From G963663775 sp963663775 (GTDB lineage: Bacteria; Bacillota; Clostridia; Oscillospirales; Butyricicoccaceae): a stretch of 64,000 nucleotides of DNA. Below, in pieces: positions 8,203-17,122 of the stretch (the stretch's first letter is position 1; each line of letters starts with the position of its first letter). The DNA lies in assembly GCA_963663775.1 (NCBI GenBank), contig OY760624.1, forward strand, positions 2,418,001-2,482,000, written 5' to 3'. The notes below the pieces were generated by a model that made no database searches, had not been told where the DNA came from, and worked only from the letters and a program-made list of their open reading frames with translations. The position numbers and the translations under genes are program-made.

Positions 8203-9222
8203 TTACGCCTCCGTTTTTTGCTTGCCCGCAAGATAGGCGGCGTGCAGCTTTAAGCAAAAGTCCAAGCTGCCCGTGCCATCCTTGGCGGTGATTTCTGGCT
8301 GCCGATGTTCCAAAACGCAGTTTGTGAAGTTTTCCATTTCGTTATAGAAGGCAGCACCCCAACGCTCCAAGAAGCTTTCTTGGCACTCTTCCAGAATACC
8401 TGCATCGGTAAACTGCGAGATATAATTTTTGCGGGGAACGCTATTGACACGCAGAGTGCCCTTTGTGCCGACAATTTCCGATTCCACATGGCTGCAAGTG
8501 GCAGTTCGTCCCACGTGAATATACGCCGTAGTGTTGTTATCAAACTTGGTTAGGGAAAAGCCATTGTCATAATCATCATAGTCCGCCAAGCCTGTGCAGA
8601 CATACGCATCACCTGTGGCAAAGCATTCCTGCGGCTCACCATTCAAAAACCACCGTGCCAAATCGGTATCATGACTGCCCATTTCAATAAACCACGGGAC
8701 ATAGATGCCTTTTTTTACCCCCTCTAGATGGGCATCCAGTACAGATGCAGGGTCAAGGCTGACACCACGGAACAAAATCGGCTTGCCAATTTCACCAGCA
8801 CGAATCTTGCGCATGGCTTCTGCATAGGAGGGGTCAAAGCGGCGCATGAAGCCGACTGTGAACAGCTTGGTATCATTTTCTGCAACAGCGGCCTCAACGG
8901 CTTTGCAGTCTGCAATGGTCTTTGCCAACGGTTTTTCACAAAAGATATGCTTCTTTGACTGGCAAGCCTTGATGCACTGCTCCTTGTGCGCATCTGCACC
9001 GGTTGCAATGACAATGGCGTCAATGTCGGGGTTGGCAAGCATTTCATCATAATCGGTATACCCATAGGCAATGTCGAACTCTTCCTGCATGGCACGGACA
9101 CGGGACTCGGTACGTGCACAAATGGCGATAACCTCTGCATTTGCTACACGGCTCTGTAAATTTGTGATGTGCATACGTCCCATGCTGCCAATTCCAATAA
9201 CACCAAAACGAACCTTTTTCAT
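8203..9222 (-). CDS. Gfo/Idh/MocA oxidoreductase, inositol 2-dehydrogenase-like
   Basis: The 339-residue protein has an N-terminal Rossmann fold (GIGSMG at 10-15), the family's EKPLA motif (E96-K97-P98) with its catalytic lysine, and MGSHDTDLARWFL (about 181-193), where IolG-type enzymes carry catalytic Asp/His residues. Length and motif spacing fit myo- or scyllo-inositol dehydrogenases. RBS: GAAAGGAG. It lies between an IolE-like gene and a zinc dehydrogenase. I call it iolG-like; related dehydrogenases act on other cyclic polyols and sugars. Confidence 0.85.
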   Translation of the reverse strand: MKKVRFGVIGIGSMGRMHITNLQSRVANAEVIAICARTESRVRAMQEEFDIAYGYTDYDEMLANPDIDAIVIATGADAHKEQCIKACQSKKHIFCEKPLAKTIADCKAVEAAVAENDTKLFTVGFMRRFDPSYAEAMRKIRAGEIGKPILFRGVSLDPASVLDAHLEGVKKGIYVPWFIEMGSHDTDLARWFLNGEPQECFATGDAYVCTGLADYDDYDNGFSLTKFDNNTTAYIHVGRTATCSHVESEIVGTKGTLRVNSVPRKNYISQFTDAGILEECQESFLERWGAAFYNEMENFTNCVLEHRQPEITAKDGTGSLDFCLKLHAAYLAGKQKTEA

Positions 9223-9264
9223 ACTGTAAACGCTCCTTTCAAATTTGCCTGTTCATACAGCTTC

Positions 9265-10155
9265 TTAAATACCTGCGGTTTCACGGATGTATTTGCGTGC
9301 CTTTCGCGCATATGCAAATGGATTTGCAATGCGGGGGTCTTGCTCTGCCTCGACAATGAACCAGCCTGTATAGTCTGCGGTAGCCAGTGCCTTGAAAACA
9401 CCCGGATAATCGATACAGCCGTCACCCGGCACGGTGAAGCAGCCTTCTAAAACCGCACGACGGAACTTGAAGCCTTCGGTATATGCACGTTCCATCTGCT
9501 CTGGGCGAATATCCTTGAGGTGTACATGTCCGATACGTGGCGCAAATCGCTTTGCCGCTTCTACGGCATCTTCTTTTGCGAATGTGAAATGTCCGGTATC
9601 AAAGCACAAGTAGACATAGTGCGGGTCGGTGTTATCCATCAGACGCTGTGTTTCCGCCAATGTCTGCACAACGGTTGCCATGTGATGGTGAAAACAAAGC
9701 TTAAATCCCCGCTCGGCTGCGATTTTACCCAATCGGTTCAGTCCTTCGCACAGTAGCTGCCATTCTTCATCCGTTGCAATGGGCTTGTTGCCGCCAAACA
9801 TGGAGCATTCTTCTGCAAACAGACAGCGTGTTAGTTCACATACATTGATGCGTTTTGCACCAACCGCTTCCAAGAAATCCAACTGACGGCAAAAAGCCTG
9901 TTCGTTTTCTGCATAAGGCGTGGAGCATAGAAAGGAGGAAAACCATTGGCTTGCAATCACAAGACCACGCAAGTCGAGCGCTTTTTTCAGAGCGACGGGG
10001 TCAGTGGGGAATTTACCGCCGACTTCTGTGCCTTGAAAGCCTGCCAATGCGGCTTCCGAAATCATCTGTTCAAAGGTGAGGTCGCCGCCAAGCTGCGGCA
10101 TATCATCGTTGGTCCATCCAATGGGCGCAATGCCCAGCTTTACCTGTTCAAACAT
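9265..10155 (-). CDS. iolE: Myo-inosose-2 dehydratase-like protein (IolE family)
   Basis: The 296-residue AP-endonuclease-2-fold (TIM barrel) protein begins with the family signature IAPIGWTNDD. It carries the metal-site segments CFHHHMAT, CFDTGHFTF, GHVHLKD and VEAEQDP in the usual order. IolE removes water from 2-keto-myo-inositol (inosose) in inositol breakdown. Its neighbours are two Gfo/Idh/MocA dehydrogenases and a zinc dehydrogenase. The later steps (iolD, iolB, iolC, iolJ) are not in the window, so the pathway may be completed elsewhere or the cluster may handle a related cyclitol. The start is well supported by GAGAGA upstream. Confidence 0.85.
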   Translation of the reverse strand: MFEQVKLGIAPIGWTNDDMPQLGGDLTFEQMISEAALAGFQGTEVGGKFPTDPVALKKALDLRGLVIASQWFSSFLCSTPYAENEQAFCRQLDFLEAVGAKRINVCELTRCLFAEECSMFGGNKPIATDEEWQLLCEGLNRLGKIAAERGFKLCFHHHMATVVQTLAETQRLMDNTDPHYVYLCFDTGHFTFAKEDAVEAAKRFAPRIGHVHLKDIRPEQMERAYTEGFKFRRAVLEGCFTVPGDGCIDYPGVFKALATADYTGWFIVEAEQDPRIANPFAYARKARKYIRETAGI

Positions 10156-10171
10156 AAAGATTCTCTCTTTC

Positions 10172-11299
10172 TCAGCACTTTTCCCAATGGCTTGTTTGCA
10201 AAGATTTCAGAACGGCGCTGACGATGCCGTCTACTTTTGCACCCATCTCAAAGTTACAGATATAATCCCCACCGCCCATTGCCTGCATCAGCGTGTGCGC
10301 TTGCAGGGTTTTCATGTCATCAAATGCAATGGCGATGCCGCCTGCCGGCTGAAACCACCGGAAGCCTTCGTGCTGTGGATTGAGCAGAACGGTACGGAAA
10401 CCGCAGTCACGTCCATGGTCAGCATCGGCATCCGACTTGAAATACACCTGTACTTCGCCCATGCGCTCAAGGTTATAGGCCACAGTGCCTTCTGTGCCTT
10501 GGATTTCATAATAGAAATAATTCTTGCGGCCTGTTGCGACACGAGAGGAGGAGAAGTCACCAATGGCACCATTCTTATATTTGACGAGGAAGGACACCAC
10601 ATCATCGTTTTCGACCGGCTGCATCTCGGAGGAACCTGCAGTTTTGGGACGCTCGGGAATCACAATGGAGGATACCGCACAAACCTCTTCCATGTCCCCG
10701 CAAATCATTTGGGAAACCGAAAGCAGATGCGAACCCAAGTCACCCAATGCACCAGAGCCTGCCAGCTTGTTGATGTGACGCCATGTAATCGGCAGCTTCG
10801 GGTCGAGCAGCATATCTTGGTCATATGTAGCATGAACCCGCATGATTTTTCCAAGCTTGCCGGAAGACACGAGGTCACGCACATACGCATTTGCCGGATT
10901 CATGATATTAGAAAACCCGCAATAGTTAACAACCCCCTTCGCCGCGGCAAGGTCTGCCAGCTCACGTGACTGCTCCGCCGAGATGGAGAGCGGCTTTTCA
11001 CAGAACACGTGCTTGCCGTTTTGGAGCGCAAACTTGACCATTTCATAGTGCATGCAGTTTGGCGTTGCAACATCGACTAAATCCACGTTGGGGTCTGTGC
11101 AGACCGATTTCCAGTCTGTTGTCGAGCGGGAGTAGCCGAGGCTGGCACACATTTTTTGAACCTGCTCCTCATGATTATCGGCGATGACCTCAAATATCGG
11201 CATGTCATCTCCGAAAATCATCTTTGCATTGTGAAATGCGGTAGTGTGCGCTTTTCCCATCCAGCCTGCACCGATGAGTCCAATTTTTACGTTTTTCAT
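10172..11299 (-). CDS. Gfo/Idh/MocA family oxidoreductase
   Basis: This 375-residue protein is the first gene of the leftward operon, with GGAGGAAG before ATG. A Rossmann fold (GLIGAGWMGKAH) is followed by the EKPLS motif and a C-terminal alpha/beta domain with a GGDYICNFEMGAKVDGI segment near the end. It is a paralogue rather than a copy of the gene at 8203-9222 and is about 35 residues longer. Enzymes of this subgroup oxidise or epimerise cyclitols and sugars with NAD(P). It is divergent from the AraC gene at 11473, which probably controls the operon. Confidence 0.85.
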   Translation of the reverse strand: MKNVKIGLIGAGWMGKAHTTAFHNAKMIFGDDMPIFEVIADNHEEQVQKMCASLGYSRSTTDWKSVCTDPNVDLVDVATPNCMHYEMVKFALQNGKHVFCEKPLSISAEQSRELADLAAAKGVVNYCGFSNIMNPANAYVRDLVSSGKLGKIMRVHATYDQDMLLDPKLPITWRHINKLAGSGALGDLGSHLLSVSQMICGDMEEVCAVSSIVIPERPKTAGSSEMQPVENDDVVSFLVKYKNGAIGDFSSSRVATGRKNYFYYEIQGTEGTVAYNLERMGEVQVYFKSDADADHGRDCGFRTVLLNPQHEGFRWFQPAGGIAIAFDDMKTLQAHTLMQAMGGGDYICNFEMGAKVDGIVSAVLKSLQTSHWEKC

Positions 11300-11361
11300 T
11301 TTTTCTTCCTCCGTGTAAAAAATACTGCACTATTTTTGTTTATATTCATCATATTACGTGA

Positions 11362-11390
11362 TTGCTTTCTCGATAGTTCTATTGTATACT
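11362..11390 (+). promoter_or_regulatory. Sigma-A promoter of the AraC gene
   Basis: TTGCTT (11362-11367) and TATACT (11385-11390) are spaced 17 bases apart, about 80 bases before the AraC start and inside the divergent intergenic region. Confidence 0.7.
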
Positions 11391-11472
11391 TGCAGGAAAG
11401 CGATGTCACTGCCGCTGCTTGCTGAAAAATATACATTTCTTGCGGTGTTTAAATCAGGAGGGGTGCAACTCT

Positions 11473-12330
11473 ATGGAAACGATGCAAAAGGGTATCATTG
11501 AACAGGAACAAGGCATTTTGCAAAAAGAGGGCATTTATTTTTGCAGTGCATCTGCGTTTGCGCAGGCGCATTTGTTTTATCCGCATTGGGGTGCAGAATA
11601 TGTCTGCGCACCGCCGTATCGGGTGCAGAGAGATGTGCGAGATGTATTTGACGCATTCATTTTATTCTATATTGTGCGTGGCAGCATGGGGTTTCAATAT
11701 CTTGGGCAGGTGTTTTCTGCTGGGGCAGGAGATATTGTGCTGCTGGACGGCAAAGCACCCAATCTATATTGGGCGGAAACGCAGGTGCAATTTCGCTGGA
11801 TTCATTTTGGAGGCAGTGCATCGCAAGCATATTGTGACATGCTCTATGAACGCCAACAGGCGCATTTTCCAAACCATCCAGATTTGGGCGCGCATTTTTT
11901 TAATATTCTGCATGGGATTCGTGTCAGCGGGGGCAATGAGCACTATTTTTCGATACAGCTGCAAACGATTTTGGGCGGTTTGGCAACTGCGGAAGACGCC
12001 AGACGCTGTGTGCATCCGGCGATAGACGCTGCAAAGCAATATATGGAGCAGCATTTTGCAGACCAGCTGACGCTGGAAGAGCTGTCTAAGATTGTGACAC
12101 TGAGTAAATATCATTTTGCACGGCTGTTTCGTGCAGAAACGGGAATGTCTGTGCATGGATACCTGCTCAATTTGCGCATGAATCAGGCAAAGAGCCTGCT
12201 GTCGGAAACGATGCTGTCTGTTGAGGAGGTGGGGCAGCAATGCGGCTTTTCTTCGACATCCCATTTCATTCGTGCATTTAAGCAGGCGAATCACTTTACA
12301 CCGCATCGCTTCCGCAGTGTGCTCCATTAA
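11473..12330 (+). CDS. AraC-family regulator, likely controls the inositol-type operon
   Basis: The 285-residue protein starts at ATG 11473 after AGGAGGGG. A cupin-like N-terminal domain (about 20-160) precedes the AraC C-terminal double helix-turn-helix, including LTLEELSKIVTLSKYHFARL and the VGQQCGFSSTSHFIRAFK stretch. Such regulators bind a small sugar-like ligand and activate neighbouring genes. The gene is divergent from the dehydrogenase/IolE operon across a 173-base intergenic region, which makes that operon the obvious target. This is inferred from position. Confidence 0.88.
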   Translation: METMQKGIIEQEQGILQKEGIYFCSASAFAQAHLFYPHWGAEYVCAPPYRVQRDVRDVFDAFILFYIVRGSMGFQYLGQVFSAGAGDIVLLDGKAPNLYWAETQVQFRWIHFGGSASQAYCDMLYERQQAHFPNHPDLGAHFFNILHGIRVSGGNEHYFSIQLQTILGGLATAEDARRCVHPAIDAAKQYMEQHFADQLTLEELSKIVTLSKYHFARLFRAETGMSVHGYLLNLRMNQAKSLLSETMLSVEEVGQQCGFSSTSHFIRAFKQANHFTPHRFRSVLH

Positions 12331-12378
12331 AATAGAAGGGGAAGGCAGAAAAACAATGGCGAAAATAGTGCCTTGCTA

Positions 12379-12407
12379 TTGCGTTTGTCTGGTAATTGCG
12401 GTAAAAT
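12379..12407 (+). promoter_or_regulatory. Promoter of the nusB-to-tyrS operon
   Basis: TTGCGT (12379-12384) and TAAAAT (12102 offset within the line, 12402-12407) are 17 bases apart, about 50 bases before the nusB start. No terminator interrupts the genes downstream until the OLE RNA region. Confidence 0.6.
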
Positions 12408-12455
12408 AAATCATTAGTCATAGATTTGTACATTGAAAAAGCACGGAGGATTACT

Positions 12456-12914
12456 GTGAGCAGAAAAAATGCAAGAGAAATTGCCCTGCATCTGATTTTT
12501 GAAATGGGTTTTGAGGCGAATACGCTGGACGAAACAATTGCAGACCGTTTGAGTCAAGAGATGAAAACATCCATCGGCAAGGAGCTTTCCTTGTATGCCG
12601 AGAATTTGGATGAAAACGACAAGAAATACATCACAGAAACGGTGAAGGGTGTGTTTTGGAAACAGCAGGAGTTGGATGGCATCATTACGGAGCATTCCAA
12701 AGCGTGGTCTTTCTCCCGATTGTCCCGTATGACGGTTGCCATTTTGCGGCTGGCGCTGTACGAAATGCAGAATGTGGAAGATGTTCCGGTTGGTGTTGCC
12801 ATCAATGAAGCGGTGGAGTTGGCAAAATCCTATGATTCTGCAGAATCCAGTGCATTTATCAATGGTATTCTGGGCACTGTGAATCGCAAGCAGGAGCAAG
12901 TACCGCAAGAATAA
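12456..12914 (+). CDS. nusB: Transcription antitermination factor NusB
   Basis: The 152-residue protein starts at GTG 12456, ten bases or so after GGAGG. It shows the NusB pattern: an N-terminal SRKNAREIALHLIFEM helix, FSRLSRMTVAILRLALYEM in the middle and the VAINEAVELAKSYDSAESSAFINGIL type C-terminus. NusB with NusE binds the boxA RNA of rRNA operons and keeps RNA polymerase from stopping early. It is the first gene of a long operon and ends 1 base before the next start. Confidence 0.95.
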   Translation: MSRKNAREIALHLIFEMGFEANTLDETIADRLSQEMKTSIGKELSLYAENLDENDKKYITETVKGVFWKQQELDGIITEHSKAWSFSRLSRMTVAILRLALYEMQNVEDVPVGVAINEAVELAKSYDSAESSAFINGILGTVNRKQEQVPQE

Positions 12915-12915
12915 T

Positions 12916-13890
12916 ATGGATACGAAAAATCAGCTTTATTTTGGTGTGGATACCAGTAATTATCGCACTTCAGCGGCGATTTTTGACACAACGGAACAAA
13001 CGTGGCAGAACCAAGGGCGTCTGCTTGCCGTTTCGGAGGGTGCCATTGGACTGCGGCAGTCTGAGGCACTGTTCCAGCACACGGTGCATCTGCACGAGAT
13101 GATTGCAGAACTGGAAAGCGGCATTGGTAGAAATGTCCGTGCGGTTGGCGTCAGCACAAGACCTCGTGCGGTGGAAGGGTCTTACATGCCATGCTTTTTG
13201 GCAGGAGAAAGCGTGGCTCGCAGTACGGCGCATCTGTTGGGTGTGCCGTTGTTTCCATGCTCGCACCAGCAAGGGCACTTGGCGGCGGCGGCATTGTCTG
13301 CAAATTGCCTATCCTTATTAGAGCATCCGTTCTTGGCATGGCATTTATCCGGCGGAACGACTGAGCTTCTGCTCGTAACGCCCGATAAAAGCGGCTTGCC
13401 GCATGCACAATGTGTTGGCGGAACTAGTGACTTGACCGCCGGGCAATTGATTGACCGCACAGGACAGATGCTAGGCCTGCGTTTTCCTGCGGGTGCGGCG
13501 TTAGATGCACTTTCCGAGCAGGCGGAGGCATCCATCAAGCCGTTTTCGCCCAAGGTAACGGACTGTTTCTTTTCGCTTTCCGGCATGGAAAATCAAGTGC
13601 GGTCCTTGACGGAGCGTGACACCCCGCCTGAAACCATTGCACGATATACCATAGAAACCATCGCCCAAGGCTTGGAAAAAGCAACCGAACAGGCACTGCG
13701 GCAATATCCGCTTCCGATTCTATGTGCCGGCGGTGTGATGTCCAGCCGATTGCTGCAACAGCGCATGCAGGCACGCTTTGGTGCGTATTTTGCGCAGGCG
13801 TGTTTGTCGGGGGACAATGCAGTCGGCGCAGCGGTACTTGCGGCTTTGCAGAATGGAGAACAATTATGGCAAGCAAAATCTATTCCGTGA
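12916..13890 (+). CDS. TsaD/Gcp-family (M22) paralogue
   Basis: The 324-residue protein has the ASKHA-type fold seen in TsaD: FGVDTSNYRTSAAIFD near the start, SHQQGHLAAA with the two metal-binding histidines, and LSGGTTELLLV plus CAGGVMSSRLL for nucleotide and phosphate binding. TsaD makes the t6A modification of tRNA. Clostridia often carry this shorter paralogue beside xseA in addition to a true TsaD, so a different or helper role is possible. Whether it is the only TsaD in the genome cannot be told from the window. Its last 25 bases overlap the start of xseA, showing tight coupling. Confidence 0.8.
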   Translation: MDTKNQLYFGVDTSNYRTSAAIFDTTEQTWQNQGRLLAVSEGAIGLRQSEALFQHTVHLHEMIAELESGIGRNVRAVGVSTRPRAVEGSYMPCFLAGESVARSTAHLLGVPLFPCSHQQGHLAAAALSANCLSLLEHPFLAWHLSGGTTELLLVTPDKSGLPHAQCVGGTSDLTAGQLIDRTGQMLGLRFPAGAALDALSEQAEASIKPFSPKVTDCFFSLSGMENQVRSLTERDTPPETIARYTIETIAQGLEKATEQALRQYPLPILCAGGVMSSRLLQQRMQARFGAYFAQACLSGDNAVGAAVLAALQNGEQLWQAKSIP

Positions 13891-15149
13891 CCCAACTGAA
13901 TCAGGAAGTTAAGGCGTTATTAGAGAGAAATCTGCCGTTTCGCAACATTTTTGTGCAGGGAGAAATCTCCAACTACAAAGCGCACTCCTCTGGACAGCAT
14001 TATTTGACCTTGAAAGATGAAGATGCCGCTATCAATGCTGTGATGTTTCGCTCGGATGCAATGCGCCTGCGGTTTCGTTTGCAGAACGGCATGAAGGTCA
14101 TTGCACGAGGACGCATCAGTAGTTTTCCAAAAAGCGGACAGGTGCAGTTTTATATTGCAGACATGATGCCGGATGGAGCAGGCGCACTGCATACGGCATT
14201 TGAGCAAATCAAAAAACAGCTAGAAGAAGAAGGGCTGTTTTCCGAAGCGCACAAGCTGCCGTTGCCAACATCGCCGAAGACGATTGCATTGATTACAGCA
14301 CCGACCGGTGCGGCAGTGCACGATATGATACGCATTTTACAGCGGCGTTGGCCGATTGCAAAGATACAGATTTATCCTGCCTTGGTGCAGGGCACACGGG
14401 CGCCGGATGATTTGTGTCGTGCACTGCGTGAAGTGAATGCGCAGGCACAGGCAGAGGTTGTTATTATAGGACGTGGCGGCGGTTCGCTGGAGGAGCTTTG
14501 GGCATTCAACAGTGAAGTGGTAGCACGTGCAATTTATGCGTCCAATATTCCTGTGATTTCGGCAGTGGGGCATGAACCCGATGTGACCATTGCAGATTAT
14601 GTTGCTGATTTGCGTGCGCCAACCCCTTCTGCCGCCGCAGAACTGGTAGCACCGGATATGGCGGCATTGCAGTTGTCATTACAGCATATGCAACATGCAA
14701 TCAAAGCATCTTTGACTGCCAAAATCCACGCTGAAAGACAGTCCATGAGCAGACTGTCGCAGCGACTATCCGAACATACCCCGTTCAAGCGGATTGAGAG
14801 CCGGCGGATGGCATTGGCGCAGGCGATGCAGCGGCTTTCGATGTGTTCTCCGCAATCTACCATCCAAACGCATCGCATCTCTGTGAACTATTTGCAGACC
14901 AAATTGCAGGCATTGGCGGATGCGACATTTGCAGACAACAGAAAACGGCTGACCAACCAAGTGGCAAAACTGGATGCACTCAGTCCGCTGAAAGTACTGG
15001 CACGGGGATATACCGTTTCGTATGACGAAGAGAAACAACCGATTACCAACGTTGCAGCATTGCAGCAGGGGCAGGCGATACAGGTGCAGTTTATGGATGG
15101 CACTGCAAAATGCACGGTAACAGAAATCGAAAAGGCAGGGAGAGCGTAA
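13866..15149 (+). CDS. xseA: Exodeoxyribonuclease VII large subunit
   Basis: The 427-residue protein starts at ATG 13866 inside the end of the preceding gene, preceded by AATGGAGAAC. It has an N-terminal OB-fold (YSVTQLNQEVKALLERN, GQHYLTLKDEDA), the catalytic-domain blocks PTGAAVHDMIRIL and GRGGGSLEELWAFN, then DLRAPTPSAAAEL, and a long helical C-terminal part. XseA with several XseB subunits digests single-stranded DNA from both ends. xseB follows with no gap. Confidence 0.95.
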   Translation: MASKIYSVTQLNQEVKALLERNLPFRNIFVQGEISNYKAHSSGQHYLTLKDEDAAINAVMFRSDAMRLRFRLQNGMKVIARGRISSFPKSGQVQFYIADMMPDGAGALHTAFEQIKKQLEEEGLFSEAHKLPLPTSPKTIALITAPTGAAVHDMIRILQRRWPIAKIQIYPALVQGTRAPDDLCRALREVNAQAQAEVVIIGRGGGSLEELWAFNSEVVARAIYASNIPVISAVGHEPDVTIADYVADLRAPTPSAAAELVAPDMAALQLSLQHMQHAIKASLTAKIHAERQSMSRLSQRLSEHTPFKRIESRRMALAQAMQRLSMCSPQSTIQTHRISVNYLQTKLQALADATFADNRKRLTNQVAKLDALSPLKVLARGYTVSYDEEKQPITNVAALQQGQAIQVQFMDGTAKCTVTEIEKAGRA

Positions 15150-15392
15150 ATGGCTGCAAGAAAAAATGTGAGCTTCGAAGAATCTATGAAAAAATTAGAG
15201 CAAATTGTGAGCACCTTAGAACAAGGGGACATTTCACTGGAAAAGAGCATGGCTCTGTTTGAAGAAGGCAGCAAGCTGTCAGCCGCATTGAGCAAGCAAT
15301 TGGATGCGGCTGAGCAGCAGGTGGTTTTGATGCTGCGCAAGCAAGAGGATGCACCCTTGATGGAAACACCGTTTGCTGCGGAGGAATCATAA
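15150..15392 (+). CDS. xseB: Exodeoxyribonuclease VII small subunit
   Basis: The 80-residue protein has the XseB core (SFEESMKKLEQIVSTLEQGD, LEKSMALFEEG), a helical hairpin that binds XseA. It begins directly at the xseA stop codon and is translationally coupled to it. A GGAGG inside its last codons serves as ribosome site for the next gene. Confidence 0.95.
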   Translation: MAARKNVSFEESMKKLEQIVSTLEQGDISLEKSMALFEEGSKLSAALSKQLDAAEQQVVLMLRKQEDAPLMETPFAAEES

Positions 15393-15393
15393 A

Positions 15394-16338
15394 TTGGAGG
15401 TACAGCAGCGACTACAAGAGTATGGGGCGCTAACGGAAGCAGCCCTACAGCAGTATTTATCTGCGCCGGAGCAGGTTTCCTACTGTCGGTTGCAAGAGGG
15501 TCGGCTGGAACAAGCACCGTTTACCTGCCAATACGAAACGATTTATCATGCGGCGGCATATTCTGCATTTGCAGGCGGAAAGCGATTGCGTCCGGCACTG
15601 CTGCTGGAGTTTTGCCGCATCTGCGGTGGAAATGTGCAGGCTGCGGCACCATTTGCAGCCGCCTTGGAAATGATACACACCTATTCTCTCATTCATGATG
15701 ATTTGCCGTGCATGGACAATGATGATGTCCGCCGTGGCAAGCCCACCAGCCACAAGGTGTATGGGGAAGGAATTGCCGTGTTGGCAGGGGATGCTTTGCT
15801 CAATCGTGCCTTTGAAGTGATGCTCGATTGTGCGCACACACAATTCTTTTCTGCGCAGGCGGTGTTGCAATGCGCATCGGTATTATCCCGTGCATCCGGC
15901 ATGGACGGCATGATTGGCGGACAAATCATGGACTTAGAGGCAGAGGCAAAACAGCTGCCATTAGAACAATTGGTGCTGCTACAAGAGTTGAAAACCGGTG
16001 CACTGATTCGTGCCGCTGTGACAATGGGATGCATTTTAGCGGGTAAAACCGATGCACAGACCTTGCATGCGGCGGAAGACTATGGCAATGCCATCGGACT
16101 GGCGTTTCAAATTCAAGATGACCTTTTGGATTTGGAGGGCGACAGTGAAAAGGTTGGAAAAACCTTAGGAAAAGATTTGCAAAGCGAAAAATCAACCTTT
16201 CCGAGCTTGTTGGGGGCAGAAAAATGCAGAGATGTGATTCAAAAGTTGACACAGTCCGCAAAAGCATCCGCAAAGCAATTCGACGATTTTACATTTTTGC
16301 ATCTGTTGGCAGAGCAATTGGCAACACGTGATTGTTGA
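15394..16338 (+). CDS. ispA: Geranylgeranyl/farnesyl diphosphate synthase
   Basis: I place the start at TTG 15394, ten bases after GGAGG and just past the xseB stop; an in-frame TTG at 15373 lies inside xseB. The 314-residue protein has GGKRLRPAL, the first aspartate-rich motif DDLPCMDNDD (102-111), GKPTSH, and the second motif in FQIQDDLLD. It condenses isopentenyl diphosphate with allylic diphosphates to farnesyl diphosphate for quinone and cell-wall carrier lipids. It shares an operon with dxs, the first enzyme of the MEP pathway. Confidence 0.93.
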   Translation: MEVQQRLQEYGALTEAALQQYLSAPEQVSYCRLQEGRLEQAPFTCQYETIYHAAAYSAFAGGKRLRPALLLEFCRICGGNVQAAAPFAAALEMIHTYSLIHDDLPCMDNDDVRRGKPTSHKVYGEGIAVLAGDALLNRAFEVMLDCAHTQFFSAQAVLQCASVLSRASGMDGMIGGQIMDLEAEAKQLPLEQLVLLQELKTGALIRAAVTMGCILAGKTDAQTLHAAEDYGNAIGLAFQIQDDLLDLEGDSEKVGKTLGKDLQSEKSTFPSLLGAEKCRDVIQKLTQSAKASAKQFDDFTFLHLLAEQLATRDC

Positions 16339-16429
16339 TTTTTACAAAATATCCTGAAAATTTATGAACCATGTGACTTGAAAAATTCATAAAAATGTGG
16401 TAACGTATTGACATGTGGTGCAGTATCCT

Positions 16430-17050
16430 AGTCAGTACATGCGATTCCCAGGACGGGCCTAAAAATCCGTAGAAGGGCACATCGATGAAGTCTCTGGTGC
16501 TTGCTTCTTACGCCCAGTTTGGGGTGAGTGCTGGAGGTTAAGGCTCTAGGGCGCGTTTCAATGGCATGAAATACCGACCCTATTGCCGTGGAGACCCGTG
16601 TTTGTGGGACACCTATACCATCGCGCAAGCGATTGCCGGATGTCTTACGGAGCGGGGTGAACCTGCATTGCGGTGTGGAAGCTGCGCATGCGTTCTTTCA
16701 AAGAATGCACAACCGGCCCAAGCGCTGTGTGCAGTGTAGCCTGCCTTGCGTGGGCTTGGCGGATCCGATACCCGCCTTGTGCGTCCCGGCCAGGACAAAC
16801 GAGGTATTGATTGGTGAAACTCTGTCTGCAAAAGAGGCTAAGAATCGTTTTGGCTGCGGTGGAAAACACCTAGGCTGTCTGAAATAAGGGCAGGTGTGGG
16901 ATTGCAGTACGGTCTAAGTGGCAATTCGGTCCCGGTGATGGTGACATCCCGGCGTGGACTTTAAAGGGAAACCACCATGACGGCGACGCATGGCAGTCCA
17001 TGGGGAAATCCAACCGAACCTCAAGCCGTAAGATTTACTACACCTGCTGC
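16430..17050 (+). ncRNA. ole: OLE RNA (ornate large extremophilic RNA), approximate ends
   Basis: A stretch of about 780 bases between ispA and the next gene has no credible protein gene, is markedly G+C-richer than its flanks in the middle, and holds many short complementary segments. OLE RNA is a roughly 600-nt RNA known from extremophilic and anaerobic Firmicutes, encoded between isoprenoid genes and followed by oapA, a membrane protein gene. Size, position after ispA, and the OapA-like gene right behind it all match. The call rests on context and size; I did not fold it or align it to the family. Ends are estimates: AT-rich sequence ends near 16430, and a terminator-like hairpin lies at 17072. 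TTGACA at 16408 has no convincing -10. Confidence 0.82.
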
Positions 17051-17071
17051 CACTTTTTTAAGGAATACAAG

Positions 17072-17098
17072 GTCTGAAAGAGTGCTTTCGGACTTTTC
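17072..17098 (+). terminator. Hairpin with T-run after OLE RNA
   Basis: GTCTGAAAG pairs with CTTTCGGAC (one G-U) across a 4-base loop and is followed by TTTTCT. It lies between the RNA and oapA, so it could release free OLE RNA while letting some transcripts continue. Confidence 0.6.
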
Positions 17099-17122
17099 TA
17101 ATAGTACAAGGAGAGAAATTAC

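Noticed and set aside
16428..16887. Several open frames of 60-100 codons within the OLE RNA region
   Set aside because: No ribosome sites, unlikely protein composition, and they overlap each other on both strands; the RNA explains the region better.
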